The translations under genes and the position numbers were made by a program. Below the pieces are notes generated by a model. That model did no database searches and had not been told where the DNA came from. It worked only from the letters and a program-made list of their open reading frames with translations. Below, piece after piece: positions 21,351 to 28,087 of a stretch of 28,087 nt of DNA; position 1 is the first letter of the stretch; each line of letters opens with the position of its first letter. The stretch is from JANMEX01 sp043776635 (GTDB lineage Bacteria > Pseudomonadota > Alphaproteobacteria > Rhizobiales > Rhizobiaceae). Location of the stretch: assembly GCA_043776635.1 (NCBI GenBank), contig JAYVRA010000050.1, forward strand, positions 1 to 28,087, given 5' to 3'.

Positions 21351-24300
21351 TCACGCCTGCCCGGCAATCGAGGCTTCCAGCAGCATAATCTCATCGCCCG
21401 TCAGCCCGAAAGCCTCATACACAATCGCGTCAATCTCCCGCTCGGCCTGCGCAATCTCCCCGTTCAGCCGCAACACCTCAGCCTTCGCCTCGCCATGAAA
21501 CGCCTCCCACTGCCCGCGCTCCTTCAGCGGTATTTCCGCCTTAAACACCCGCTTAATCTCCGCCCGCAATTCGCTGAAATCCAGCTCATGAAAGTTTTCG
21601 AGCTTGCGTGAAGGCTTGGCATGGGTGGGGTTGAGGTCGGCAAGGCGGGCGAGGAAGGCGCCACGGGTCTCCAAGGCTTTGTCCGCATTTCCAAGAGTCG
21701 CTAGTGCAAATTTAGCCATCTTTTTCGCGGTTAAGGAAGAACACTCAGCGATTGGAAGCTGTTCTACATACTGTGCTTCTGCCTCAATGTAGCCGCCACG
21801 CTTTACGCGCGAAATGCCGGAAAGCATTAGCCACGAAATATTGCTGTTCAAAAATGACAGAAGGGAACTGTCTGCGTTCGGAATGAAAAAACACTTATTG
21901 TTCAGAAACGTCCCTTCATTTTCCAGCGCGAATTTTATTTCATCTTGAAAATGCGGCCAGACGATTTTCGGCTCGCTCAACCTGTCCTGATACGCCAACT
22001 GCGCCTGCTGCAATTCCCACCATTCCTGCACCGTCGCCCGCGCCTCAAGCTGCGGCTTGAACGGTAGCAGCCAGTCACGAATGGCGGGGTAATCGTCGAT
22101 CTTGACCTTGCCCTTCGGCGTGTTGATGAGCCAAAGCCCTTCCGGCTCCACGCGCCAGCGCTTGACATTCTCGCCTTTTAGAAACGGCTTCAACAACTCC
22201 GCCGACCGCGCATCCTGTTGCACCAACCGGTCGCGGGTTGGGGTGTCAATGATGAACGCCTCGTTGAGGCCGGTCACGATGCCACGCATCGGCGCACCGT
22301 AAACTTCGCCCAGCGTCTTGCGACCCTTGGTGATCTTGTCGCGCAGTGCGGCCAGCGGGCCATCCTCAAATTGCCAAGAGCCACCGGTGAGACGCGCTCT
22401 TGGCATTGGCATGGCTTCGGCCTGAAACGCCGCGCCAAGTTCGCCCGGCGCGTCGCCCTTCACATTGTGGAAGTGCAGATCGCCAGCCCCTGCACCATCC
22501 ATCGTCGCCCGCTTCACCGCCACAAGGATGGCCGGATAGGTGGTCACGCCTTCGAAAATTTGCGTGTCGCCAAAATCCACCACCGCTTCCATGTCGGTGC
22601 GCTCCGACAAGTGCAGCCGCAGCTTTTCGCCGGAGCCGGTTCGGAAGAAGGTCGAGGATGAGATATAGCCCAGCCGCCCGCCGGTCTTGAGAATTGTCAC
22701 GCCCTTCTCGAAGAAATAGGCATACAAATCCGTCCGCTCATCCGCCACCGCATAATGCTGCGCCAGCCACGGCTTCACCGGCTTCAAATGCTCCATGCGC
22801 ACATAGGGCGGGTTGCCGATGACCACATCAAAGCCGCCGCGCGCAAACACTTCCGGAAATGCCGCGTTCCACGCCAGCGGCCGGTCGCTGGCGGCTGCGT
22901 CATGGATGATGCTGTTGCCCGCACGAATTGTATGGTCAAGACTTTTCAGCCGGTATTGCCGCCGCGCGGTTTTCAGCCACAGCGACAGCCGGGTGATTTC
23001 GACCGACTCCACATTCAGGTCCACGCCATAAAGATTGCGCGTCAGGATTTCGTCATACACGTCGAAATCCAGCTTCTGGCCCAAATCCTGAAGCCGGTCC
23101 GTCACGCGGCGATATTCCGCCGCCAGCGCATCAAAAGCCGCCACCAGAAACGCGCCGGAGCCGCAGGCGGGGTCCACGATTGTAAGATCGCGCAGCGTGG
23201 TAAGATAATCATTCCAGAAGGCGAGTTCGGCAGGCTCATTGCCGTCAAAAAGTTTTTCGTCCTTACCAACAGGAAATTCCGCAATGCCGGCATGGGCCAG
23301 AAGACAAGCCGACTGCCGCTCACCTAAGGTCGTGCCAATGGTGCGCTCTACCAGAAAGCGGGTGATGCCATCGGGCGTATACACCACGCCCTCGCGCTTG
23401 CGCTTGTTGTCTTTGCCAACATCCGGCTCGCCCGCCCGCAGCAATTCAATATCGGTGATCGACTGTTCAAACAGATGGCCAAGCACCGTCACCGGCACTT
23501 CGCTGGCAAAATCCCAATTGCCAAGTGCCGCCATATCTTGCGCCAGCGCATCCGGCAGCATGATGCTATCGGCCACCTCATCAAAGGCAAACAGGCCGCC
23601 ATTATAAGCAGGAATGTCGCGCCGCTTGTGCCCGCCCCCATCCACCATGCGGAACAGCGCCTGAAAATTGGACCACACCGGCTGCGGGTTAAAGCCGTTC
23701 ACGTCAGTGGCCGCCTTCTCCAGCAGCTTTTCCTCCATCAGCCGCGTTGCGCCCGCAAAGGCGACAAACAGCAAACGATCCAGAAACTTCTGCGCCACTT
23801 CAATGGCCTTGATGCGGCTCAAATTCGGGCCTTCGCCAGCGTCCAGCAAATAGCCCAACAGCATTTCGCGCAGAGATTTATATTGCACGTAAAGTTCGTT
23901 GGTAATGTTTTTGAGTTCAGCGTCCGACGCCCGCAGCAGCTCTTCGGTCTCGCCGCCAAGGAAGCGCCGCTTCGACAACAGCAGCAGCAAACGGTCCAGC
24001 TGGCTTGGCTCGTGAATATCAGCAAGATTAAACAGCTCATAGGTATCGCGCCCGCGCCCGAAAGCATAAAGCCGGATTTCCTTGCAATTGGACACCAGCA
24101 CCCATTTGGCACCCGGCACATCCATCGCATATTCCCACGCCTGCTGCACCGGGCTTTTGAAGCGGCCCGGCATAATGGCATCAAGATCGTCCGTATCCGG
24201 ACCTTTCATCTCAAACGGCGCAATGATGATATCGCCCGCGCCATCGGGATGAAAACTGCCCAGCGCCACATCCACACTGCCGCGCCGGATCACCCTTTCG

Positions 24301-24611
24301 GTCGCCAGCGAATATTCCTGCTCGTGGCTGAATTTCTCGAATCCGAGAATCCGCCCGAGAACCTGATCAATGAAAACCGGCCGCGCTTCAGTCTCCTTTA
24401 GCTTGGAAAATGCCGCGCTGGCAGCCAGCTTGGCATAAGCGGTCGCGGCTTTAACTTGATCGTCCGATGCACCAATCGCCGTCGCCTCAATACGCCTCTC
24501 CAGCGACTTCTTGGCAAACAACGGCAAGTGCGGCTGACGCGGGCGCAAGCGCTTGCCGCTCGCGGCAGTGGCTGATGGTAAATCGAGGCCTGCGTTCATA
24601 AATAGATTCAT
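21351..24611 (-). CDS. Single-chain type IIG restriction-modification enzyme (Eco57I-like)
   Basis: A 1086-residue fusion of nuclease, N6-adenine methyltransferase and target recognition, cutting DNA beside its site and methylating one strand. The N-terminal PD-(D/E)xK nuclease signature is D114 (GSVDVALG), then E134-M135-K136 (FEMKG). A helical connector follows (about 200-430). The methyltransferase motifs are VDPACGSGAFLVAAF from D480 (motif I) and VIGNPPYVRM with N600-PPY (motif IV). The last about 350 residues look like a TaqI-type specificity domain with a C-terminal coiled region. GAGG is placed four bases before the ATG at 24611. It stands alone, with no separate methylase, specificity or helicase gene, as type IIG enzymes do. 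Recognition site cannot be read. Confidence 0.9.
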   Translation of the reverse strand: MNLFMNAGLDLPSATAASGKRLRPRQPHLPLFAKKSLERRIEATAIGASDDQVKAATAYAKLAASAAFSKLKETEARPVFIDQVLGRILGFEKFSHEQEYSLATERVIRRGSVDVALGSFHPDGAGDIIIAPFEMKGPDTDDLDAIMPGRFKSPVQQAWEYAMDVPGAKWVLVSNCKEIRLYAFGRGRDTYELFNLADIHEPSQLDRLLLLLSKRRFLGGETEELLRASDAELKNITNELYVQYKSLREMLLGYLLDAGEGPNLSRIKAIEVAQKFLDRLLFVAFAGATRLMEEKLLEKAATDVNGFNPQPVWSNFQALFRMVDGGGHKRRDIPAYNGGLFAFDEVADSIMLPDALAQDMAALGNWDFASEVPVTVLGHLFEQSITDIELLRAGEPDVGKDNKRKREGVVYTPDGITRFLVERTIGTTLGERQSACLLAHAGIAEFPVGKDEKLFDGNEPAELAFWNDYLTTLRDLTIVDPACGSGAFLVAAFDALAAEYRRVTDRLQDLGQKLDFDVYDEILTRNLYGVDLNVESVEITRLSLWLKTARRQYRLKSLDHTIRAGNSIIHDAAASDRPLAWNAAFPEVFARGGFDVVIGNPPYVRMEHLKPVKPWLAQHYAVADERTDLYAYFFEKGVTILKTGGRLGYISSSTFFRTGSGEKLRLHLSERTDMEAVVDFGDTQIFEGVTTYPAILVAVKRATMDGAGAGDLHFHNVKGDAPGELGAAFQAEAMPMPRARLTGGSWQFEDGPLAALRDKITKGRKTLGEVYGAPMRGIVTGLNEAFIIDTPTRDRLVQQDARSAELLKPFLKGENVKRWRVEPEGLWLINTPKGKVKIDDYPAIRDWLLPFKPQLEARATVQEWWELQQAQLAYQDRLSEPKIVWPHFQDEIKFALENEGTFLNNKCFFIPNADSSLLSFLNSNISWLMLSGISRVKRGGYIEAEAQYVEQLPIAECSSLTAKKMAKFALATLGNADKALETRGAFLARLADLNPTHAKPSRKLENFHELDFSELRAEIKRVFKAEIPLKERGQWEAFHGEAKAEVLRLNGEIAQAEREIDAIVYEAFGLTGDEIMLLEASIAGQA

Positions 24612-24712
24612 AACACCTCATCTAGTGCAACCACGGCACGCCGTCGAGTGATCCGCGCCATTGTGGTGTGAATAACTGACAGGTGCCGGCATGGGCTTGC
24701 AGCCATGGAAAA

Positions 24713-24762
24713 GCTTGCAAAATACGCAAGCAAATGCTATTTCGCTTGCATGAACAGCAAGC
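24713..24762 (+). promoter_or_regulatory. Twin palindromic operators of hicAB
   Basis: Two identical palindromes, GCTTGC-N7-GCAAGC, lie at 24713-24731 and 24744-24762, 31 bases apart (about three helical turns). The second spans the hicA ATG, whose first seven bases are its spacer. A half site GCTTGC is at 24695-24700. TGCTAT (24735-24740) between them could be the -10, with no good -35. HicB-type repressor binding is inferred. Confidence 0.65.
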
Positions 24763-25001
24763 ATCGCGCCACACTTGCACTGGTTTTCAAATATCCGGTT
24801 TCCGGAACAATCGATTGGTCTTCAATCGAAGGCCTGTTGGTTGCCGTTGGTGACGTCATTGAAGGTGATGGCTCGCGTGTTCGGTTTGTCAAAGACGGCG
24901 AGGTTGAGACATTTCATCGCCCGCATCCGGCGAAGGAGGCCAAGCGTTATGAAATACGCGCTGCCTGCACTTTTCTTCTAAGACTGGGAATAAATCCATG
25001 A
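24750..25001 (+). CDS. hicA: HicA-family mRNA interferase toxin
   Basis: An 83-residue toxin with the HicA double-stranded-RNA-binding-like fold, which cleaves mRNA when freed from HicB. The sequence MNSKHRATLALVFKYPVSGT, then IDWSSIEGLLVAVG and GDGSRVRFVKDGEVETFHRP, ending KRYEIRAACTFLLRLGI, fits the HicA subgroup with FHRPHP and a C-terminal helix. Canonical HicA proteins carry a catalytic His in GSHxxF; here this place is Arg (GSRVRF), as in a known subgroup. The ATG at 24750 lies within the second operator palindrome, so transcript leaders are very short or absent; a longer reading frame from 24705 would start upstream of that. The stop overlaps the hicB start (ATGA). Confidence 0.85.
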   Translation: MNSKHRATLALVFKYPVSGTIDWSSIEGLLVAVGDVIEGDGSRVRFVKDGEVETFHRPHPAKEAKRYEIRAACTFLLRLGINP

Positions 25002-25330
25002 CCAACGCCATGACCTACAAAACCTATTCCGCCCGCATCGATTATGATGATGAGGACAAAATCTTCACCGGACAAATCGCGGGCATTCGTGATGGCGTTG
25101 GCTTTCACGCCGATAATGTTGAGGCGCTGGAAATCGCTTTCCATGAAGCTGTGGACGACTATATTGAAACCTGCGCCAAAATCGGCAAGACGCCGCAAAA
25201 GGCCTATTCCGGCCAAGTGATGTTTCGTATCAGTCCCGAACTGCATAGCAAGGCCGCACGCGCTGCCGAGCTGTCCGGCAAGAGCCTTAACCAATGGGCC
25301 GAAGAGGCACTAAGCCGCGCTGCCGGATAA
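24998..25330 (+). CDS. hicB: HicB-family antitoxin with C-terminal RHH domain
   Basis: A 110-residue antitoxin. The N-terminal partial RNase-H-like HicB domain is YSARIDYDDEDKIFTGQIAG, followed by VGFHADNVEALEIAFHEAVD and DYIETCAKIGKTPQKAYSG. The C-terminus is a ribbon-helix-helix (GQVMFRISPELHSKAARAAE, then LSGKSLNQWAEEALSRA), which would bind DNA, most likely the twin palindromes upstream. ATGA overlap with hicA means the two are co-translated in order toxin-antitoxin, as usual for HicAB. A second possible start is the ATG at 25010 (MTYKTY). The gene ends 92 bases before eamA. Frame intact and complete. Confidence 0.9.
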   Translation: MTNAMTYKTYSARIDYDDEDKIFTGQIAGIRDGVGFHADNVEALEIAFHEAVDDYIETCAKIGKTPQKAYSGQVMFRISPELHSKAARAAELSGKSLNQWAEEALSRAAG

Positions 25331-25422
25331 CCCATCACTCCCTCACGCCCACCCATCACCAATTTCAATTTGCCAAGCATCACAATCTGCCCCAAACCGT
25401 TGCCATCAACAAAACCGCATCA

Positions 25423-26292
25423 ATGTCCCTGAAACCCGTCCACATCGCGCTGGCTATTCTTGTCACGGCCATTTGGGGGTTTAACTTTGTGGTCATCAAA
25501 GTGGGTGTGGCGCATGTGCCGCCGCTTTTGCTTACCGGTTTGCGCTTCCTGTTCGCGGGCCTGCCTGCCGCGTTTTTCGTGCCCAAACCCAAAGCCGAAT
25601 GGCGCTATATCGCCTCGTTCGGGTTTGCGCTTGGCGTGGTGAAATTCGGGTTGCTGTTCGTCGCCATCCATTTGGGCCTCAGCGCCAGCATTGCCTCGCT
25701 GGTGATGCAGCTTCAGGTATTTTTCACCATCCTGTTCGCCGCGCTTCTCATGGGCGAAACGCCTAAGCCCAACCAGATCTTGGGCGCTCTCGTCGCCTTT
25801 GCCGGTATCGCCATCATCGCCGCCAGCCGCTGGTCCGGACCGGAACTCATGCCGCTTGGCCTGTGCGTCGCCGCCGCCTTCACATGGGGCATTGCCAATA
25901 TCATCGCCAAAAAATCCGGCGAGAAAAATGTCTTTGCCTTCATCATTTGGGCAAGCCTCATTCCCCCGCTGCCGCTGTTCGCCCTGTCATGGCTCACGGA
26001 AGACCGCGCCCTCATCGTGCAAACCATCACCCGCCCGTCATGGCTCACCATCGGCTCCGTGCTGTTTCTGGCAAGCTTTGCCACTGTGTTCTGCTTCGGC
26101 CTGTGGAACCGCCTGCTCTCGCAATATCCGGCTGCAACCGTCACGCCGTTTGCCCTGCTCGTGCCCGTCTTTGGCATAGCATCAGGTGTGATATTTTTAG
26201 GCGAGCCTTTCGGTGGCACGGCGATTATTGGCAGCGTGTTTGTGTTCGCTGGACTGCTCATGAACATGTCCGGCGCCCGGCTGGCCCGCTAA
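25423..26292 (+). CDS. eamA: EamA-family exporter (O-acetylserine/cysteine type)
   Basis: A 289-residue drug/metabolite-superfamily transporter with about ten transmembrane helices. Similarity to E. coli EamA, which exports cysteine and O-acetylserine, is clear in AIWGFNFVVIKVGVAHVPPL, LRFLFAGLPAAFFVPKPK, SASIASLVMQLQVFFTILFA and TPFALLVPVFGIASG. The two halves (about 1-140 and 145-285) show the internal duplication of the family. The ATG at 25423 (MSLKPVHIAL) is chosen because the open frame upstream overlaps hicB and encodes non-membrane sequence. No clear ribosome binding site is visible (CAACAAAACCGCATCA). Substrate is by family only. It converges with azlD at its 3' end. Confidence 0.85.
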   Translation: MSLKPVHIALAILVTAIWGFNFVVIKVGVAHVPPLLLTGLRFLFAGLPAAFFVPKPKAEWRYIASFGFALGVVKFGLLFVAIHLGLSASIASLVMQLQVFFTILFAALLMGETPKPNQILGALVAFAGIAIIAASRWSGPELMPLGLCVAAAFTWGIANIIAKKSGEKNVFAFIIWASLIPPLPLFALSWLTEDRALIVQTITRPSWLTIGSVLFLASFATVFCFGLWNRLLSQYPAATVTPFALLVPVFGIASGVIFLGEPFGGTAIIGSVFVFAGLLMNMSGARLAR

Positions 26293-26353
26293 CCGGCCAC
26301 GCACTCATTCCGTATCGTTTCCGCACTAACTTCGAGCGTTCGCCGACCGCTTC

Positions 26354-26653
26354 TCAGATGCCGTTTAGCAAGCGCAACACAACAATCGCCAGCCACCCGG
26401 CAGCAAACATGCCAAGCAGAGGCAACCGCAGAGCCGCCAGTGCGGCGACCACCAAAGCCAGAGATTCCTGCCACGTGTGAGTAAAGAAAGTTGGCGCGAC
26501 GATTGTTGTCAGCACCGCCGCCGGGACAGCATTCAGCGCCGCCTCCACGCGCGGATGCAAGGTACCTAACCGCGACAAAACCAAATGCCCGCCAATGCGC
26601 GTCATGTAGTTAAGCACAGCGCTGGCGATGATGATAATGTAAATATCGCTCAT
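26354..26653 (-). CDS. azlD: AzlD-family branched-chain amino acid exporter subunit
   Basis: A 99-residue inner-membrane protein with three or four helices. It carries the AzlD pattern MTRIGGHLVLSRLGTLHPRV, followed by VPAAVLTTIVAPTFF and the terminal LGMFAAGWLAIVVLRLL. With AzlC it forms a two-component exporter (AzlCD/YgaZH-type) for branched-chain amino acids. It starts ATG at 26653 because ATGA overlaps the azlC stop (26650-26653); a longer frame upstream is out of place inside azlC. Translation is coupled to azlC. Substrate is known for the family, not shown here. Confidence 0.9.
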   Translation of the reverse strand: MSDIYIIIIASAVLNYMTRIGGHLVLSRLGTLHPRVEAALNAVPAAVLTTIVAPTFFTHTWQESLALVVAALAALRLPLLGMFAAGWLAIVVLRLLNGI

Positions 26654-27336
26654 GCCTGGTTCCCCGTTTTTGTGAACGCAGCCGCAAACAACACGCCCGC
26701 CAACGCCCCAAGCGAGACATGCCAGGGCGGCCCGAAAACCTTCAGCGCGACAACAGAAGCAAGCGCCGAAACCGCCACCACCGGCAGCCACAGCGCCCGC
26801 TTGCGAAAGCCCATCACGAGCCCGAAGAAATACAGCGGCAGCAGAAAATCAATGCCGAGTGCCTGCGGGTTTGGAATGAGCTTACCAAACATCGCGCCGA
26901 GCATCGACTCGATATTCCACATCACGTAGACAGGCAATGCCACCCCCATGTACCATGCAAAACTCACCTCGCCGTCAAGTTCCGCTTTACGTTCGGTCTC
27001 TGCATATTGCGGGTCTATAAGAAAGAAAAAGCCGATGATTTGCTGCCGAAGCGTGAAATGGCCCACCCGTCTGCCGACTGCTGCTGAGTAAAGCACATGC
27101 CGCACATTGACGACGAATATCGACAAAATGACCAGCCACGGTGCCGCATGGTGGCGAAACAAATCAATACCTACCAGTTGCGATGCGCCCGCATAAATCG
27201 TCAAGCTCATCAGCGACGCCTGCCAAACAGTCAGGCCTTGATCCACCGCAATCGCACCATAAAGCAGTCCGAAGGGGGCAGTAGAAATCAAAATCGGAAT
27301 GGAGCGCTTTGCGCCAGCGAGGAATCTGGTATTCAT
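26650..27336 (-). CDS. azlC: AzlC-family branched-chain amino acid exporter, large subunit
   Basis: A 228-residue membrane protein of the AzlC family (inner-membrane permease component of a branched-chain amino acid exporter). Hallmarks are APFGLLYGAIAVDQGLTVWQ, SLTIYAGASQLVGIDLF, VVNVRHVLYSAAVGRRV, the loop FFLIDPQYAETERK and MGVALPVYVMWNIESMLGAM. The stop overlaps the azlD start by four bases, so both subunits come from one transcript. The start at 27336 (ATG, MNTRFLAG) has only a weak purine stretch upstream. Together with eamA and the LysE gene it adds a third amino-acid exporter in this window. Confidence 0.92.
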   Translation of the reverse strand: MNTRFLAGAKRSIPILISTAPFGLLYGAIAVDQGLTVWQASLMSLTIYAGASQLVGIDLFRHHAAPWLVILSIFVVNVRHVLYSAAVGRRVGHFTLRQQIIGFFFLIDPQYAETERKAELDGEVSFAWYMGVALPVYVMWNIESMLGAMFGKLIPNPQALGIDFLLPLYFFGLVMGFRKRALWLPVVAVSALASVVALKVFGPPWHVSLGALAGVLFAAAFTKTGNQA

Positions 27337-27620
27337 TACAAAAGGTTAGTCTGCACGTAGCATTTTGTCAGCTCAAGAATGCTGATACCCACCATTTATT
27401 TTGATAATTACGATACTAGAGCTAGAAATCACGAGAATAGATTTAATTCAGTGAAAGAATGTCATGTTAAAATATAATCAGGATTCCCCCAAGAACCGGG
27501 CTAATTCAGATATTTTGGTTTAATTCGAAAACGACATGAACTTTGGATGAACGTCGCGTTCAGCACCGGTAGAATTTTAAGATGGTACGCGGTAAGTGTA
27601 GTAAATCACGGGAGATTATT

Positions 27621-27980
27621 ATGAAAAAATTACTCGGTATAACACTTGCATTTTGTGCTGCAACCTATGCTGCAACACCTGTTTTAGCCTCCACCTTCTG
27701 GGGTGGCACCATTACCAATATCGCGTCGAACGACACGCTCAAGATCCGGCAATGGCCATCTGCAACATCGCAGATAATTGATGCCTATGCCAATGGTGCC
27801 AATATTTCGATGACTGGCCGGTGCAAGAATATAATCACCAACGCATCGTTTCAAATCGATGGCGCGCAATCAGCCAATTGGAAATATGCAAAAATGCAAA
27901 AGCAGAATGTCTGGTGTCAAGTAATGACCGACGGAGCGCAACTGGGCTGGGCACGGGGCAAATTTATCTGGCCACAGTAA
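27621..27980 (+). CDS. Small secreted SH3-like protein
   Basis: A 119-residue protein with a clear Sec signal peptide: MKKLLGITLAFCAATYAATP followed by VLAS, with cleavage expected near residue 23-25. The mature part resembles a single bacterial SH3 (SH3_3-type) domain: WGGTITNIASNDTLKIRQWP, SATSQIIDAYANGANISMTG and a terminal WCQVMTDGAQLGWARGKFIW. Cys41-like residues (in GRCKN and WCQV) may form a disulfide. These domains bind peptidoglycan or act as periplasmic ligands. GGGAGA is seven bases before the ATG at 27621; the longer frame from 27582 adds residues of no sense. It stands alone, with an IS630 element beginning 12 bases after its stop. Confidence 0.85.
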   Translation: MKKLLGITLAFCAATYAATPVLASTFWGGTITNIASNDTLKIRQWPSATSQIIDAYANGANISMTGRCKNIITNASFQIDGAQSANWKYAKMQKQNVWCQVMTDGAQLGWARGKFIWPQ

Positions 27981-27991
27981 TCCGCAATAGA

Positions 27992-28087
27992 CTAGTGGAT
28001 TGATCGCAACGAAGGAGTCCAGATTTGGATTCCCTTGTTTTGCTGGATGTGCGATTCAGGGTTATGCGCACAGGAATTGAGTTCACC
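27992..28087 (+). mobile_element. IS630-family element, left end with start of transposase
   Basis: CTAGTGGATTGAT at 27992-28004 is the exact reverse complement of the end at 82-94. After CAAC, a 12-base insertion (28011-28022) separates it from a second conserved block, ATTTGGATTCCC (28023-28034), which matches ATTTGGAACCCC in the other end. The transposase begins at ATG 28064 (MRTGIEFT, then off the edge), the usual N-terminus of this IS630 group, with CAGGG just upstream as ribosome binding site. The orientation equals that of the element at 2-94. CTAG at the junction is the typical target. Completeness and activity of this copy cannot be judged. Confidence 0.78.

Noticed and set aside
23475..24401. 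308-codon plus-strand open frame opposite the type IIG gene
   Set aside because: It is the antisense shadow of a gene with clear nuclease and methylase motifs; its translation is rich in His, Gln and Arg without any motif.
21351..24611. PglX of a BREX or DISARM system
   Set aside because: No BrxA/B/C, PglZ or DISARM helicase genes are nearby, and the N-terminal PD-(D/E)xK motif together with single-chain layout fits type IIG.
25863..26480. 205-codon plus-strand frame overlapping eamA
   Set aside because: It is in the wrong frame of a transporter with clear EamA helices, and its Arg/His/Pro-rich translation is an artefact.

Overview
The window looks like a piece of an alphaproteobacterial chromosome, most likely Hyphomicrobiales. 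The reasons are the protein style of RlmB, IlvI/IlvH, PrmA and SCO, a probably leaderless attenuator leader peptide in front of ilvI, the rlmB / tRNA-Tyr / tRNA-Gly cluster, and frequent HicAB, MazEF and AbiEii modules. Both edges cut through an IS630-family element in the same orientation. Positions 2-94 hold the last codons of a transposase and its right inverted repeat. Positions 27992-28087 hold the matching left inverted repeat and the first eight codons of a transposase. The sequence may therefore be one assembly unit broken at a repeated IS.

Layout. 1-410: IS630 right end abutting a decayed zinc alcohol dehydrogenase at a CTAG site. 495-1497: a small Tat-like repeat protein and a YkgJ-type cysteine-cluster protein. 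1554-1882: a MITE-like element. 1897-4225: rlmB (minus), tRNA-Tyr(GTA), tRNA-Gly(TCC) and a diaminopropionate ammonia-lyase-like enzyme. 4281-4627: a second, left-truncated copy of the MITE-like element and a nested palindrome. 4686-7627: the branched-chain amino acid operon, namely promoter, 17-residue Ile/Val-rich leader peptide, intrinsic attenuator, ilvI, an unrecognised 110-residue gene and ilvH. 7646-8903: a MazE/MazF pair with a palindromic operator, overlapping a LysE-family exporter gene. 8943-10147: two pseudogenes joined together (polyol dehydrogenase and TMEM175-like channel).

10278-12827 encodes a secreted protein with 13 Sel1 repeats and a C-terminal caspase domain. 12834-13930 (minus) carries creA and a cytochrome b561-type gene, followed by an acetyltransferase remnant. 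14314-15956 carries a 54-residue membrane protein, an SCO copper chaperone and prmA. 16002-18046 encodes two membrane transporters with extreme His-rich tails, an EamA-type and a CDF-type, probably zinc or other divalent metal handling. 18115-19073 is an AbiEii-like nucleotidyltransferase interrupted by one TGA in its active-site Gly-Gly-Thr motif, plus an overlapping small partner. A 62-residue gene and pepP follow.

21351-25330 is a small defence/stabilisation block: a 1086-residue single-chain type IIG restriction-modification enzyme (minus) and a hicAB pair with two identical palindromic operators. 25423-27336 carries eamA and the azlC/azlD amino acid exporter, so amino-acid efflux recurs (LysE, EamA, AzlCD) near the ilv genes. 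27621-27980 is a small secreted SH3-like protein. The 284 bases at 27337-27620 show no gene; a TATAAT hexamer lies at 27473-27478 without a convincing -35 partner. No rRNA genes or CRISPR arrays were seen. All functional names come from reading translated sequence, not from database searches.
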